Below are positions 1 through 7,711 of a DNA stretch of 7,711 bases, piece by piece (the stretch's first letter is position 1; the number at the start of each line of letters is the position of its first letter). The notes below the pieces were generated by a model. The model worked only from the letters and a program-made list of their open reading frames with translations. It had not been told where the DNA came from and searched no databases. The translations under genes were made by a program, and so were the position numbers. The DNA comes from an uncultured Coriobacteriia bacterium (GTDB taxonomy: Bacteria > Actinomycetota > Coriobacteriia > Coriobacteriales > QAMH01), in NCBI GenBank assembly GCA_902493755.1, contig CABURF010000048.1, positions 1-7,711 of the forward strand, read 5' to 3'.

Positions 1-784
1 TCGAGGATTCGCAGCGCCTTGGCCTGGCGCAGCTCTACCAGCTCAAGGGCCGTGTCGGTCGCTCGAATCAGCAGGCCTACGCATACTTCCTCTTCCCGCC
101 TGAGAAGCCGCTGACCGAAGAGGCGACCGAACGCCTGCAGGCGATTGGCGAGTTCACGGACTTGGGCAGCGGCATGAAGATCGCGATGAAGGACCTCGAG
201 ATCCGTGGTGCGGGAAGCATTCTGGGTGCCGAGCAGAGCGGCAACATGAGCGCCGTCGGCTTCGATTTGTTCGCGTCGATGCTGGCACAAGCGGTAGCCG
301 ATGCCCGTGGCGAGCAAGGGATTGCGCACGAAGACGTGCAAATCGACCTGGCTGCGGACTTCTTCATTCCCGAGGAATACATGCCCGAAACTGACGAGCG
401 TGTGCTGTTCTATCGCAAGATCGCTGCTGCGCAGGGCGTGGAGGACGTCGAGAGGATTGCGGATCAGATGCGTTCCGGGTTTGGGACGCCGCCGCAGCCT
501 GCGCAGAACATGCTCGACCGCGCGAAGATCAAGGCGCTCGCATCCGAATGCGGCGTCACCTCCATTTCGCAGGCTGGCGGCAAGGTTGTGATCGTGCCGG
601 TGTCTGCCGCTCTGAAGAGCGCCATCGATAAAGATGACGAGGTACGCGAAATCCTTGGCAACATGCGCGCGCTCTACTTCTCGAAGTCGCTGAAGTACTC
701 GATTCCTTGCGGCAAGGAGGAGCCCGCCGTCACGGTGGCACTTGTCGCGATGACGGCGCTCGGCAAAGTCGCCGAGGATAACCG

Positions 785-788
<4 letters not shown>
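1..788 (+). CDS. mfd: Transcription-repair coupling factor Mfd, C-terminal part (5' end outside window)
   Basis: Mfd is a cytoplasmic DNA translocase that pushes stalled RNA polymerase off DNA and recruits UvrA to start transcription-coupled repair. The frame is open from base 3, giving 261 residues of a protein usually near 1,150. The fragment begins in the second RecA-like motor domain: helicase motif VI (QLYQLKGRVGRS) lies at fragment residues 10-21, with the two arginines expected to contact ATP. The translocation (TRG) motif follows at about 64-80 (RGAG, then LGAEQSG). The rest, with the GFDLFASML stretch near residue 90 and the FGTPP segment near 160, fits the C-terminal D7 domain that masks the UvrA-binding surface. 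The gene ends in TAG at 786-788 and overlaps the convergent uvrA by four bases. No damage to the reading frame is seen. Identification is firm; the start and N-terminal domains cannot be judged. Confidence 0.96.
759..776. terminator. Small GC-rich stem-loop at the mfd/uvrA convergence
   Basis: CTCGGC (759-764) and GCCGAG (771-776) form a perfect 6-bp stem around a 6-base loop. It lies inside the last codons of mfd and starts 9 bases past the uvrA stop on the minus strand. No T-tract follows on either strand, so a classical intrinsic terminator is not supported. It is the only compact hairpin I found at this junction and might act as a weak terminator or 3'-end stabiliser for uvrA mRNA; it may also be chance in GC-rich coding sequence. 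Confidence 0.22.
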
Positions 789-3694
<2,906 letters not shown>

Positions 3695-3719
3695 GAACCT
3701 GCCCTCGGGTACTCATATG

Positions 3720-3733
3720 CAAACATGTGTTCG
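3720..3733 (-). promoter_or_regulatory. Putative LexA/DinR SOS box upstream of uvrA
   Basis: Read on the minus strand the site is CGAACACATGTTTG. It matches 13 of 14 positions of the Gram-positive LexA/DinR consensus CGAACRNRYGTTYC, the only miss being the last base. The symmetry extends beyond the core: 11-base arms at 3715-3725 and 3728-3738 agree at 9 positions around a 2-base centre. It lies 25 bases before the uvrA start codon and just downstream of the best -10 candidate, where a bound repressor would cover the transcription start. uvrA is a classical SOS gene in many bacteria, so sequence, position and gene function agree. LexA itself is not in the window. Confidence 0.78.
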
Positions 3734-3736
3734 CAT

Positions 3737-3765
3737 AGTGTATGACAGCGCGGATGTTTTGGGAA
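3737..3765 (-). promoter_or_regulatory. Candidate uvrA promoter
   Basis: On the minus strand TTCCCA (3765-3760; 4 of 6 matches to TTGACA) is followed after exactly 17 bases by TACACT (3742-3737; 4 of 6 matches to TATAAT). Each box is weak, but the spacing is ideal and the SOS box begins 3 bases downstream, as expected for a LexA-repressed promoter. No better pair was found between the box and the neighbouring trxA region. Confidence 0.42.
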
Positions 3766-3774
3766 GAGCCCGCA

Positions 3775-3787
3775 GGCAACAGTTGCC
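3775..3787. repeat. 13-bp perfect inverted repeat between uvrA and trxA
   Basis: GGCAAC and GTTGCC flank a single A, giving a perfect palindrome with an odd centre. It lies in the divergent intergenic region, 9 bases upstream of the candidate uvrA -35 box and about 20 bases upstream of the candidate trxA -35 box, so a protein bound here could touch both promoters. No T-tract follows on either strand, which argues against a terminator. No regulator that uses this exact motif comes to mind. Confidence 0.35.
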
Positions 3788-3805
3788 AAGTTGAAGCGTA
3801 AAGGT

Positions 3806-3831
3806 TTCGTGACGATTTATTCTACCACGAA
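3806..3831 (+). repeat. Spaced inverted repeat over the trxA promoter
   Basis: TTCGTG (3806-3811) and CACGAA (3826-3831) are exact inverted half-sites separated by 14 bases. They overlap the candidate -35 box of trxA and end one base before its -10 box, a position where a repressor could block RNA polymerase. Six-base arms at this spacing can occur by chance, so this is a candidate operator only. Confidence 0.25.
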
Positions 3832-3837
3832 TATACT
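3809..3837 (+). promoter_or_regulatory. Candidate trxA promoter P1
   Basis: GTGACG (3809-3814; TGAC core of TTGACA) and TATACT (3832-3837; 5 of 6 matches to TATAAT) are separated by 17 bases. This is the best-balanced sigma-70-type pair before trxA and would give a leader of roughly 55 bases. It would drive the trxA-trxB operon. Confidence 0.5.
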
Positions 3838-3852
3838 GTCTACTAGTGCGCA

Positions 3853-3858
3853 TATAAT
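3853..3858 (+). promoter_or_regulatory. Second trxA -10 element (perfect TATAAT)
   Basis: A perfect TATAAT lies 16 bases downstream of the first -10 candidate. No recognisable -35 box stands 16-18 bases upstream and there is no TGn extension. It could be the main -10 with an activator-dependent or degenerate -35, or a second start in tandem with P1. Confidence 0.42.
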
Positions 3859-3884
3859 GCGAAGCGTACGAATTACTGGATGAA

Positions 3885-3890
3885 CGGAGG
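3885..3890 (+). promoter_or_regulatory. trxA ribosome binding site that decides the start
   Basis: CGGAGG stands 7 bases before the ATG at 3898. An in-frame ATG also exists at 3880, but it lies upstream of this site and has no Shine-Dalgarno sequence of its own, and its six extra residues (MNGGSK) merely translate the ribosome binding site. The start at 3898 is therefore chosen. Confidence 0.85.
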
Positions 3891-3897
3891 ATCCAAA

Positions 3898-4206
3898 ATG
3901 GTTCAGCATGCAACTTCAGCGGACTTCGACGAGGTCGTCCTCGGCGCGCAGGAGCCCGTGCTCGTAGACTTCTTTGCAACGTGGTGCGGTCCGTGCAATA
4001 TGCTCGCACCTGTCATCGAGGAGGTCGCCGACGAGATGCAGGGCAAGGCGCACGTCTTCAAGGTCGACATCGACGAGAGCCGCGATATCGCCGAGCGCTA
4101 TCACATCAGCTCCGTACCGACCCTGATGCTCTTCAAGAACGGCGAGCCCGTCAAGAAGAACGTGGGCGCAATGCCCAAGTACGGCGTCCTCGCCATGTTC
4201 GACTAG
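3898..4206 (+). CDS. trxA: Thioredoxin
   Basis: This small cytoplasmic disulfide reductase donates electrons to ribonucleotide reductase, peroxiredoxins, methionine sulfoxide reductases and other partners, and is recycled by the reductase encoded next door. The 102-residue product has the full thioredoxin fold signature: buried acid D24, active site WCGPC at 29-33, cis-proline P74 in SVPTLMLF, and the NG turn (81-82) and G90 near the end. There is no signal peptide. It is a few residues shorter at the C terminus than E. coli thioredoxin (109), ending in VLAMFD where the last helix would continue, a modest trimming that should not affect catalysis. It is 31 bases upstream of trxB on the same strand with no promoter or terminator between, so the two are probably co-transcribed. 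The gene symbol follows the canonical class; genomes often carry several paralogues. Confidence 0.95.
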   Translation: MVQHATSADFDEVVLGAQEPVLVDFFATWCGPCNMLAPVIEEVADEMQGKAHVFKVDIDESRDIAERYHISSVPTLMLFKNGEPVKKNVGAMPKYGVLAMFD

Positions 4207-4237
4207 ACCACGCGCCAAGCAAACGAGAGGTCATGAT

Positions 4238-5179
4238 ATGGCAGCCGATGCGTCGACAACGTACGATGCCCTGATCATCGGGGCGGGTCCGGCGGGTTTG
4301 ACCGCCGCGATGTACTGCGCGCGTGCGGGTCTTGCGTGCGCGGTCATCGAGCGACTCGCCCCTGGTGGTCAGATGGCGCTTACCGAGCATCTGGAGAACT
4401 ATCCCGGATTCAACCAGTCGACGAGTGGCTACGAGCTCTCGGAGATCATGACCAAGCAGGCGACGAGCTTCGGTGCGCAGATTATCTACGATGCCGTGCT
4501 CTCCGTTGACCTCGACGTCTGTCCCAAGAAGCTTCATATGGCATCTGGCAATGACTTGACGGCGAAGACGGTCATCATCGCCACGGGTGTCAGGCCTGCC
4601 TTGCTCAGCATTCCGGGCGAGGAAGAGTTCAAGGGTTCGGGTGTCTCGTATTGCGCCACCTGCGATGGCAACTTCTTCAAGGGCAAGGATGTCTGTGTTG
4701 TCGGCGGTGGCAACACGGCTGTCGCGGATGCGATCTACCTTTCGCGCATCTGCAACAAGGTGACGGTCATCGTGCGTCGCGACGTGCTGCGTGCCACGGC
4801 CATCTACAATGTCAAGCTCAAGGAGCTCGACAACGTCGAGATTATCTGGAACACGACCGTGGAAGAAATCGTTGGTGAAGATTTCGCGGTCACGGGGCTC
4901 AAGCTCAAGAACGTGATCACGGGCGAGGAGTCGGACATCGCGTGTTCGGCGCTCTTCGTCGCCATCGGCACCGTGCCCAACGTCGAGTTCCTGAACAACG
5001 CTGTCGAGCTTGACCGCACCGGCCACGTTGTCACCAACTCCGTGGGGGAGACGAGCGTGCCGGGCGTCTACGCAGCGGGCGACATACGCTCCAAGGAGCT
5101 TTACCAGATCACGACGGCAGTCGCCGATGGCGCCAATGCCGCCGAGGACGTTGCCCAGTACCTCATCCAGCACGAGTGA
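4238..5179 (+). CDS. trxB: Thioredoxin reductase (NADPH, low molecular weight type)
   Basis: This FAD-dependent homodimer moves electrons from NADPH to oxidised thioredoxin. At 313 residues it is the usual size of the bacterial enzyme. The FAD-binding Rossmann motif is GAGPAG at 15-20, followed by the conserved ENYPG near 53-57. The redox-active pair is C139-A-T-C142, followed by DG. The NADPH domain shows GGGNTA at 156-161 and the phosphate-binding segment VRRDVLR at 179-185. In E. coli that segment begins with His (HRRxxxR); the arginines that select NADPH are kept here, so it is unlike the clostridial ferredoxin-dependent enzymes that lose them. The C-terminal FAD motif has GD with D282. 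GAGAGG at 4225-4230 is 7 bases from the ATG at 4238. The gene follows trxA directly. What follows the stop is a hairpin and repeat region rather than a classical terminator. Confidence 0.96.
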   Translation: MAADASTTYDALIIGAGPAGLTAAMYCARAGLACAVIERLAPGGQMALTEHLENYPGFNQSTSGYELSEIMTKQATSFGAQIIYDAVLSVDLDVCPKKLHMASGNDLTAKTVIIATGVRPALLSIPGEEEFKGSGVSYCATCDGNFFKGKDVCVVGGGNTAVADAIYLSRICNKVTVIVRRDVLRATAIYNVKLKELDNVEIIWNTTVEEIVGEDFAVTGLKLKNVITGEESDIACSALFVAIGTVPNVEFLNNAVELDRTGHVVTNSVGETSVPGVYAAGDIRSKELYQITTAVADGANAAEDVAQYLIQHE

Positions 5180-5198
5180 GGGATCGATGCATTCGCGA

Positions 5199-5233
5199 AC
5201 CAGACAATTCTGCCCCGGCAACTTTTGTCTGGT
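5199..5233 (+). terminator. Stem-loop just after trxB, possible terminator or processing site
   Basis: ACCAGACAA (5199-5207) and TTGTCTGGT (5225-5233) are perfect 9-base inverted arms. The 17-base loop contains a second small stem, TGCC/GGCA (5211-5214 and 5217-5220). It begins 19 bases past the trxB stop, a normal place for a terminator, but no T-tract follows the right arm, so a standard Rho-independent terminator is not shown. It could protect or define the 3' end of the trxAB message. Its last two bases overlap the first unit of the adjacent repeat cluster. Confidence 0.4.
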
Positions 5234-5360
5234 CATCTCGGCCGAAGCGGCCGTTGTCACGCGCCTCTCTGTCATCTCGACCGAAGCGGCCACTAGGCCG
5301 CGAAGTGGAGAGATCTCGTGGTGAGATTTCTCGACTCCGCTTCGCTCCGCTCGAAATGAC
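5232..5360. repeat. Composite palindromic intergenic repeat (REP/MITE-like)
   Basis: Two direct copies of a 21-bp unit (5232-5252 and 5271-5291) starting GTCATCTCG differ only at the tenth base. An inverted relative closes the element: TCGAAATGAC at 5351-5360 mirrors GTCATCTCGA at 5271-5280 with one mismatch. Inside, GCGAAGTGGAG (5300-5310) pairs with CTCCGCTTCGC (5335-5345) with one G-U pair, and GAGAGATCTC (5308-5317) faces GAGATTTCTC (5323-5332) around GTGGT. Bases 5271-5360 thus form a 90-bp imperfect palindrome. There is no real coding potential. Ends like this and nested symmetry are typical of short non-autonomous repeats spread between genes. I could not check for other copies, so dispersal is inference. 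Confidence 0.65.
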
Positions 5361-5363
5361 AAA

Positions 5364-5394
5364 ATGAGACAGTTGCTCTGAGCAACTGTCTCAT
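5364..5394. terminator. 31-bp near-perfect palindrome between trxB and glnN
   Basis: Two exact 15-base arms (5364-5378 and 5380-5394, core GAGACAGTTGCTC) flank a single T. In RNA the loop would probably open to TCTGA on a 13-bp stem. On the plus strand the right arm is followed by CAAAATCG, with no T-tract, and preceded by CAAA. On the minus strand the arm runs into TTTTG, closer to an intrinsic terminator for leftward transcription. It may insulate trxB and glnN in both directions. It sits 4 bases after the repeat cluster and could be part of it. As a rightward terminator it would lack the usual T-tract. Confidence 0.55.
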
Positions 5395-5430
5395 CAAAAT
5401 CGTTAAAACAATCGAAACAAAACGCCCTTA

Positions 5431-5459
5431 TCGTGAATTTCGTTCACGTACGATACACT
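5431..5459 (+). promoter_or_regulatory. Candidate glnN promoter
   Basis: TACACT at 5454-5459 (4 of 6 matches to TATAAT) is the best -10 element in the AT-richer stretch 5395-5460. The hexamer 17 bases upstream, TCGTGA at 5431-5436, matches TTGACA at only 3 of 6 positions, so the promoter would be weak or activator-dependent. The same TACACT hexamer is the -10 candidate of uvrA. A start near 5466 would leave a leader of about 30 bases. Confidence 0.35.
5432..5448. promoter_or_regulatory. Inverted repeat in the glnN promoter region, candidate operator
   Basis: CGTGAA (5432-5437) and TTCACG (5443-5448) are exact inverted arms around TTTCG. The site ends 6 bases before the best -10 candidate and so covers the -35 position. 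Spacing and sequence do not fit the GlnR (TGTNAN7TNACA), AmtR or CRP consensus. Because glutamine synthetase genes are usually nitrogen-controlled, an operator here is plausible, but the regulator is unknown. Confidence 0.32.
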
Positions 5460-5495
5460 ACTGCCCACTACCGATGACGCCCAAGGGAGAAGCTC

Positions 5496-7586
5496 ATGGC
5501 GGAAGATATCAGCAAAATCTACGGAAGCATGGTGTTCAACGACAAGGTCATGCATGACCGCTTGCCCAAGCCGGTGTACAAGAGCCTGCACGAGACCATC
5601 CAGAACGGGACGGCGCTCGATGAGGATTCCGCCAATGCCGTTGCGCACGCCATGAAGGAATGGGCCATCGAAAACGGCTGCACGCACTACACGCACTGGT
5701 TCCAGCCGCTTTCAGGTATCACCTCGGAGAAGCATGACGCCTTTATCGATCCGCTCGGCGACGGCGCAGCCATCACGTCGTTCTCTGGCAAGGAGCTCAT
5801 CCAGGGCGAGCCAGACGCGTCATCGTTCCCGAGCGGTGGCTTGCGTGGTACCGCCGAGGCCCGCGGCTACACCGCCTGGGATCCGACGAGCTTCGCGTTC
5901 ATCAAGGACGAGGTGCTATGTATCCCCACGGCGTTCATCTCCTACACGGGCGAGTCCCTTGACAAGAAGACCCCGCTTCTTCGCAGCATGAGGGCGATTT
6001 CCGACCAGGCCAAGCGCGTGCTTGCCTGCTTCGGCATCGACGACGTCCCGCAGGTCATCACCACCGTCGGCGCCGAGCAGGAGTACTTCCTCATCAAGGA
6101 GGACGATTACCGCCGCCGTCCCGACCTCATCATGTGTGGCAGGACGCTTTTCGGCGCTCATCCCATGAAGGGCCAGGAGCTCGAGGAGCATTACTTTGGT
6201 GCCATTCGCGAAGTCGTGAGCGACTTCATGAAGGAGGTCGACGATACGCTGTGGCGCATGGGCGTGGACGCGAAGACCAAGCACAACGAGGTCGCGCCGT
6301 GCCAGCACGAGATCGCACCCATCTTCTCGCGCGCGAACGTCGCCATCGACAACAATCTGCTCACGATGGAGGTGCTGCGCGAGGCAGCGCCGCATCATGG
6401 ACTTGCCTGCCTGCTCAACGAGAAGCCCTTCAAGGGTATCAACGGCTCGGGCAAGCATGATAACTGGTCCATAGCCACGCCCGGTCTCAACATGCTCAAC
6501 CCCGGCGATGACCCGGCGCACAACCACATCTTCCTGCTCTCGCTTGCCGCTGTCATCCAAGGTGTCGACGATTACCAGGAGCTGCTGCGCGCCACGGTCG
6601 CGTCTGCCGGCAACGACCATCGTCTTGGTGCGAACGAGGCGCCGCCCGCCATCGTGTCGATCTTCCTGGGCGATGAGCTCACGAGCATCGTCGACGCGAT
6701 TGCCGCGGGTGAGGATCCCATCTCGCACAAGATGGGACGCATGGACCTTGGCAGCGAAGTGCTTCCCTCGCTCGAGCAGGACAACACCGACCGCAATCGC
6801 ACGTCCCCGTTTGCGTTTACCGGCAATCGCTTCGAATTCCGCATGCCAGGCAGCGAACTCAACCTCTCGTCTCCCAACACGGTGCTCAACGCTGCCGTCG
6901 CCAAGAGCTTCAAGGAGTATGCCGATCGCCTCGAGGGCGCCGAGGACGTCGAGGCCGAGGCAATCGCCATTTGCCGCGATGTTTTCAGCGCGCACAAGCG
7001 CATCATTTTCAATGGCAACGGCTATTCCGAGGAATGGCCCATCGAGGCCGAGCGCCGCGGTCTTGCCAATAACCGCACGACGCCCGATGCTCTGCAGGCC
7101 TATATCAAGCCCGAGAGCATCGAGCTCTTGGATAGTTTCGGTATCCTCGACGAGGCCGAGATGCGCGCCCGTTATGGTGTCGACATGGAGCATTACGCCA
7201 AGGTGAAGAACATCGAGGCGATGTGCATGCTCGACATTGCGAACCGCATCATCACACCGGCCGTCATCAAGTACAGCAAGGTCGTTGCTGACGAGATCAT
7301 CGCAAAGAAGGCCGTCAATCCCGACCTTTCGGCCGAGACCGAGGAGAAGCTGCTCGAGCGCCTGTCTGATTGCCTGCATGAAATGGGTCTCAAGACGCAC
7401 ACGCTGCACATGCTGCATGAGGAGGCCTACGACAAGGAGACCTGGCCCGAGCGTGCTGCCGCTTACGTCGAGCTTGTCGTGCCCGCCATGGACAATCTGC
7501 GCAGCGTCGCCGATCGCCTCGAGGAGCTCACCGATCGCGCCTATTGGCCGATGCCCACGTACAACGACATGCTCTTCTACGTCTAA
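5496..7586 (+). CDS. glnN: Glutamine synthetase type III (GlnN family)
   Basis: The enzyme condenses ammonia with glutamate using ATP to make glutamine in the cytoplasm. At 696 residues it fits the large type III family (about 700-730) found in Bacteroidetes, cyanobacteria and several anaerobic Gram-positives, not the 440-470 residue type I. The N-terminal type III region carries GGLRGTAEARGYTAWDP near 109-125. Catalytic-core motifs follow in order: GAEQEYF at 192-198 with metal-binding glutamates, NEVAPCQHEIAP at 264-275, PFKGINGSGKHDNWS at 311-325 (the nucleotide and glutamate site), NDHRLGANEAPP at 373-384 and NRTSPFAFTGNRFEFR at 434-449. The frame is intact to the C terminus. AAGGGAG at 5483-5489 is 6 bases before the ATG. 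It stands alone between the trxB-side repeats and glmM, with its own weak promoter region. Glutamine made here feeds amino-sugar synthesis, in which the next gene acts. The symbol glnN is the usual one for this class. Confidence 0.96.
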   Translation: MAEDISKIYGSMVFNDKVMHDRLPKPVYKSLHETIQNGTALDEDSANAVAHAMKEWAIENGCTHYTHWFQPLSGITSEKHDAFIDPLGDGAAITSFSGKELIQGEPDASSFPSGGLRGTAEARGYTAWDPTSFAFIKDEVLCIPTAFISYTGESLDKKTPLLRSMRAISDQAKRVLACFGIDDVPQVITTVGAEQEYFLIKEDDYRRRPDLIMCGRTLFGAHPMKGQELEEHYFGAIREVVSDFMKEVDDTLWRMGVDAKTKHNEVAPCQHEIAPIFSRANVAIDNNLLTMEVLREAAPHHGLACLLNEKPFKGINGSGKHDNWSIATPGLNMLNPGDDPAHNHIFLLSLAAVIQGVDDYQELLRATVASAGNDHRLGANEAPPAIVSIFLGDELTSIVDAIAAGEDPISHKMGRMDLGSEVLPSLEQDNTDRNRTSPFAFTGNRFEFRMPGSELNLSSPNTVLNAAVAKSFKEYADRLEGAEDVEAEAIAICRDVFSAHKRIIFNGNGYSEEWPIEAERRGLANNRTTPDALQAYIKPESIELLDSFGILDEAEMRARYGVDMEHYAKVKNIEAMCMLDIANRIITPAVIKYSKVVADEIIAKKAVNPDLSAETEEKLLERLSDCLHEMGLKTHTLHMLHEEAYDKETWPERAAAYVELVVPAMDNLRSVADRLEELTDRAYWPMPTYNDMLFYV

Positions 7587-7596
7587 GGACGTTCTG

Positions 7597-7659
7597 CCCG
7601 CTCGTTTGCGATACAATTTCCAGAAACCCATTTTCAGGAACTTGTATCGCGAGAGCGGG
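7597..7659 (+). promoter_or_regulatory. Long imperfect hairpin between glnN and glmM, reaching the glmM ribosome binding site
   Basis: Four nested complementary blocks make a 63-base hairpin with 24 base pairs: CCCGCTC (7597-7603) with GAGCGGG (7653-7659); GCGATACAA (7608-7616) with TTGTATCGC (7642-7650); TTCC (7618-7621) with GGAA (7637-7640); and GAAA (7623-7626) with TTTC (7632-7635), closed by a CCCAT loop. Interruptions are a 4/2 internal loop and two single mismatches. No T-tract follows. Instead the 3' arm contains the GGG of the glmM Shine-Dalgarno sequence GGGAGG (7657-7662). It could be a glnN 3'-end or processing structure, or a leader hairpin limiting glmM translation. A competing reading is that TACAAT at 7612-7617 is the -10 of a glmM promoter, in which case the transcript would lack the left arm. 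Confidence 0.6.
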
Positions 7660-7666
7660 AGGCGGC

Positions 7667-7711
7667 ATGGCTCGATTGTTTGGCACGGATGGCGTACGCG
7701 GCGTCGCAGGT
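7667..7711 (+). CDS. glmM: Phosphoglucosamine mutase GlmM, N-terminal start only
   Basis: GlmM interconverts glucosamine-6-phosphate and glucosamine-1-phosphate, the step before UDP-N-acetylglucosamine for peptidoglycan. Only 15 codons are in the window, but they read MARLFGTDGVRGVAG, and FGTDGVRG at 5-12 is the N-terminal signature of GlmM. The active-site serine and metal-binding loops are beyond the end. GGGAGG at 7657-7662 lies 4 bases before the ATG and partly inside the preceding hairpin. Other phosphohexomutases begin differently, so the call is good despite the short sequence. Confidence 0.88.
   Translation, partial: MARLFGTDGVRGVAG

Noticed and set aside
3880..3897. An upstream ATG that would extend thioredoxin by six residues
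   Set aside because: The extra codons cover the Shine-Dalgarno of the ATG at 3898, and the upstream ATG has no ribosome binding site.
4151..5362. A 403-codon minus-strand open frame starting MSFRAERSGVEKS
   Set aside because: Its first residues only translate the palindromic repeat and the rest is antisense to trxB and the end of trxA.
5432..5448. A CRP/FNR-type site before glnN
   Set aside because: The GTGA and TCAC half-sites are 7 bases apart, not the 6 of CRP, and the FNR core is absent.
5180..5495. A CRISPR array, tRNA or riboswitch in the repeat-bearing gap
   Set aside because: Only two direct units are present with a single spacer and strong nested palindromes; no cloverleaf or known riboswitch core is visible.
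5916..7631. A 571-codon open frame on the minus strand opposite glnN
   Set aside because: It mirrors the coding frame of an intact glutamine synthetase, shows no recognisable domain and begins within the glnN-glmM hairpin.
7597..7666. A glmS-type ribozyme before the amino-sugar gene
   Set aside because: The gap is too short for that ribozyme, it lacks the pseudoknotted core, and the downstream gene is glmM rather than glmS.

Overview
This window is a stretch of GC-rich bacterial chromosome made of housekeeping genes. No plasmid, phage, CRISPR or transposase signal is visible. The mix of genes (actinobacterial-style UvrA of 969 residues, a trxA-trxB pair, a type III glutamine synthetase and a high-GC codon bias) suggests an anaerobic actinobacterium, most likely of the class Coriobacteriia. 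That assignment is inference from gene content, not from a marker gene.

Layout. Bases 1-788 carry the 3' end of mfd (plus strand). It meets uvrA (minus strand, 785-3694) tail to tail, and the two stop codons share one CTAG. Both products act in nucleotide excision repair: Mfd removes stalled RNA polymerase and recruits UvrA. Bases 3695-3897 form a divergent control region. On the uvrA side is a LexA-type SOS operator; on the trxA side are promoter-like elements and two inverted repeats. Then come thioredoxin (3898-4206) and thioredoxin reductase (4238-5179), which look like a two-gene operon that reduces protein disulfides at the expense of NADPH.

The 316-base gap 5180-5495 has no gene. It contains a stem-loop just after trxB, a composite palindromic repeat of about 130 bp that resembles a dispersed non-coding repeat or MITE, a 31-bp near-perfect palindrome, and a weak promoter region with an inverted repeat. 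Type III glutamine synthetase (glnN type, 5496-7586) follows. The 80-base gap after it holds an unusually long imperfect hairpin whose 3' arm runs into the ribosome binding site of glmM (phosphoglucosamine mutase), of which only the first 15 codons are present. Glutamine made by the synthetase is the amino donor for glucosamine-6-phosphate, the substrate of GlmM, so this neighbour pair links nitrogen assimilation to cell-wall precursor synthesis.

I see no convincing new multi-gene system. The most interesting signals are non-coding: the glnN-glmM hairpin, the repeat cluster after trxB, the SOS box of uvrA and the shared stop tetranucleotide of mfd and uvrA.
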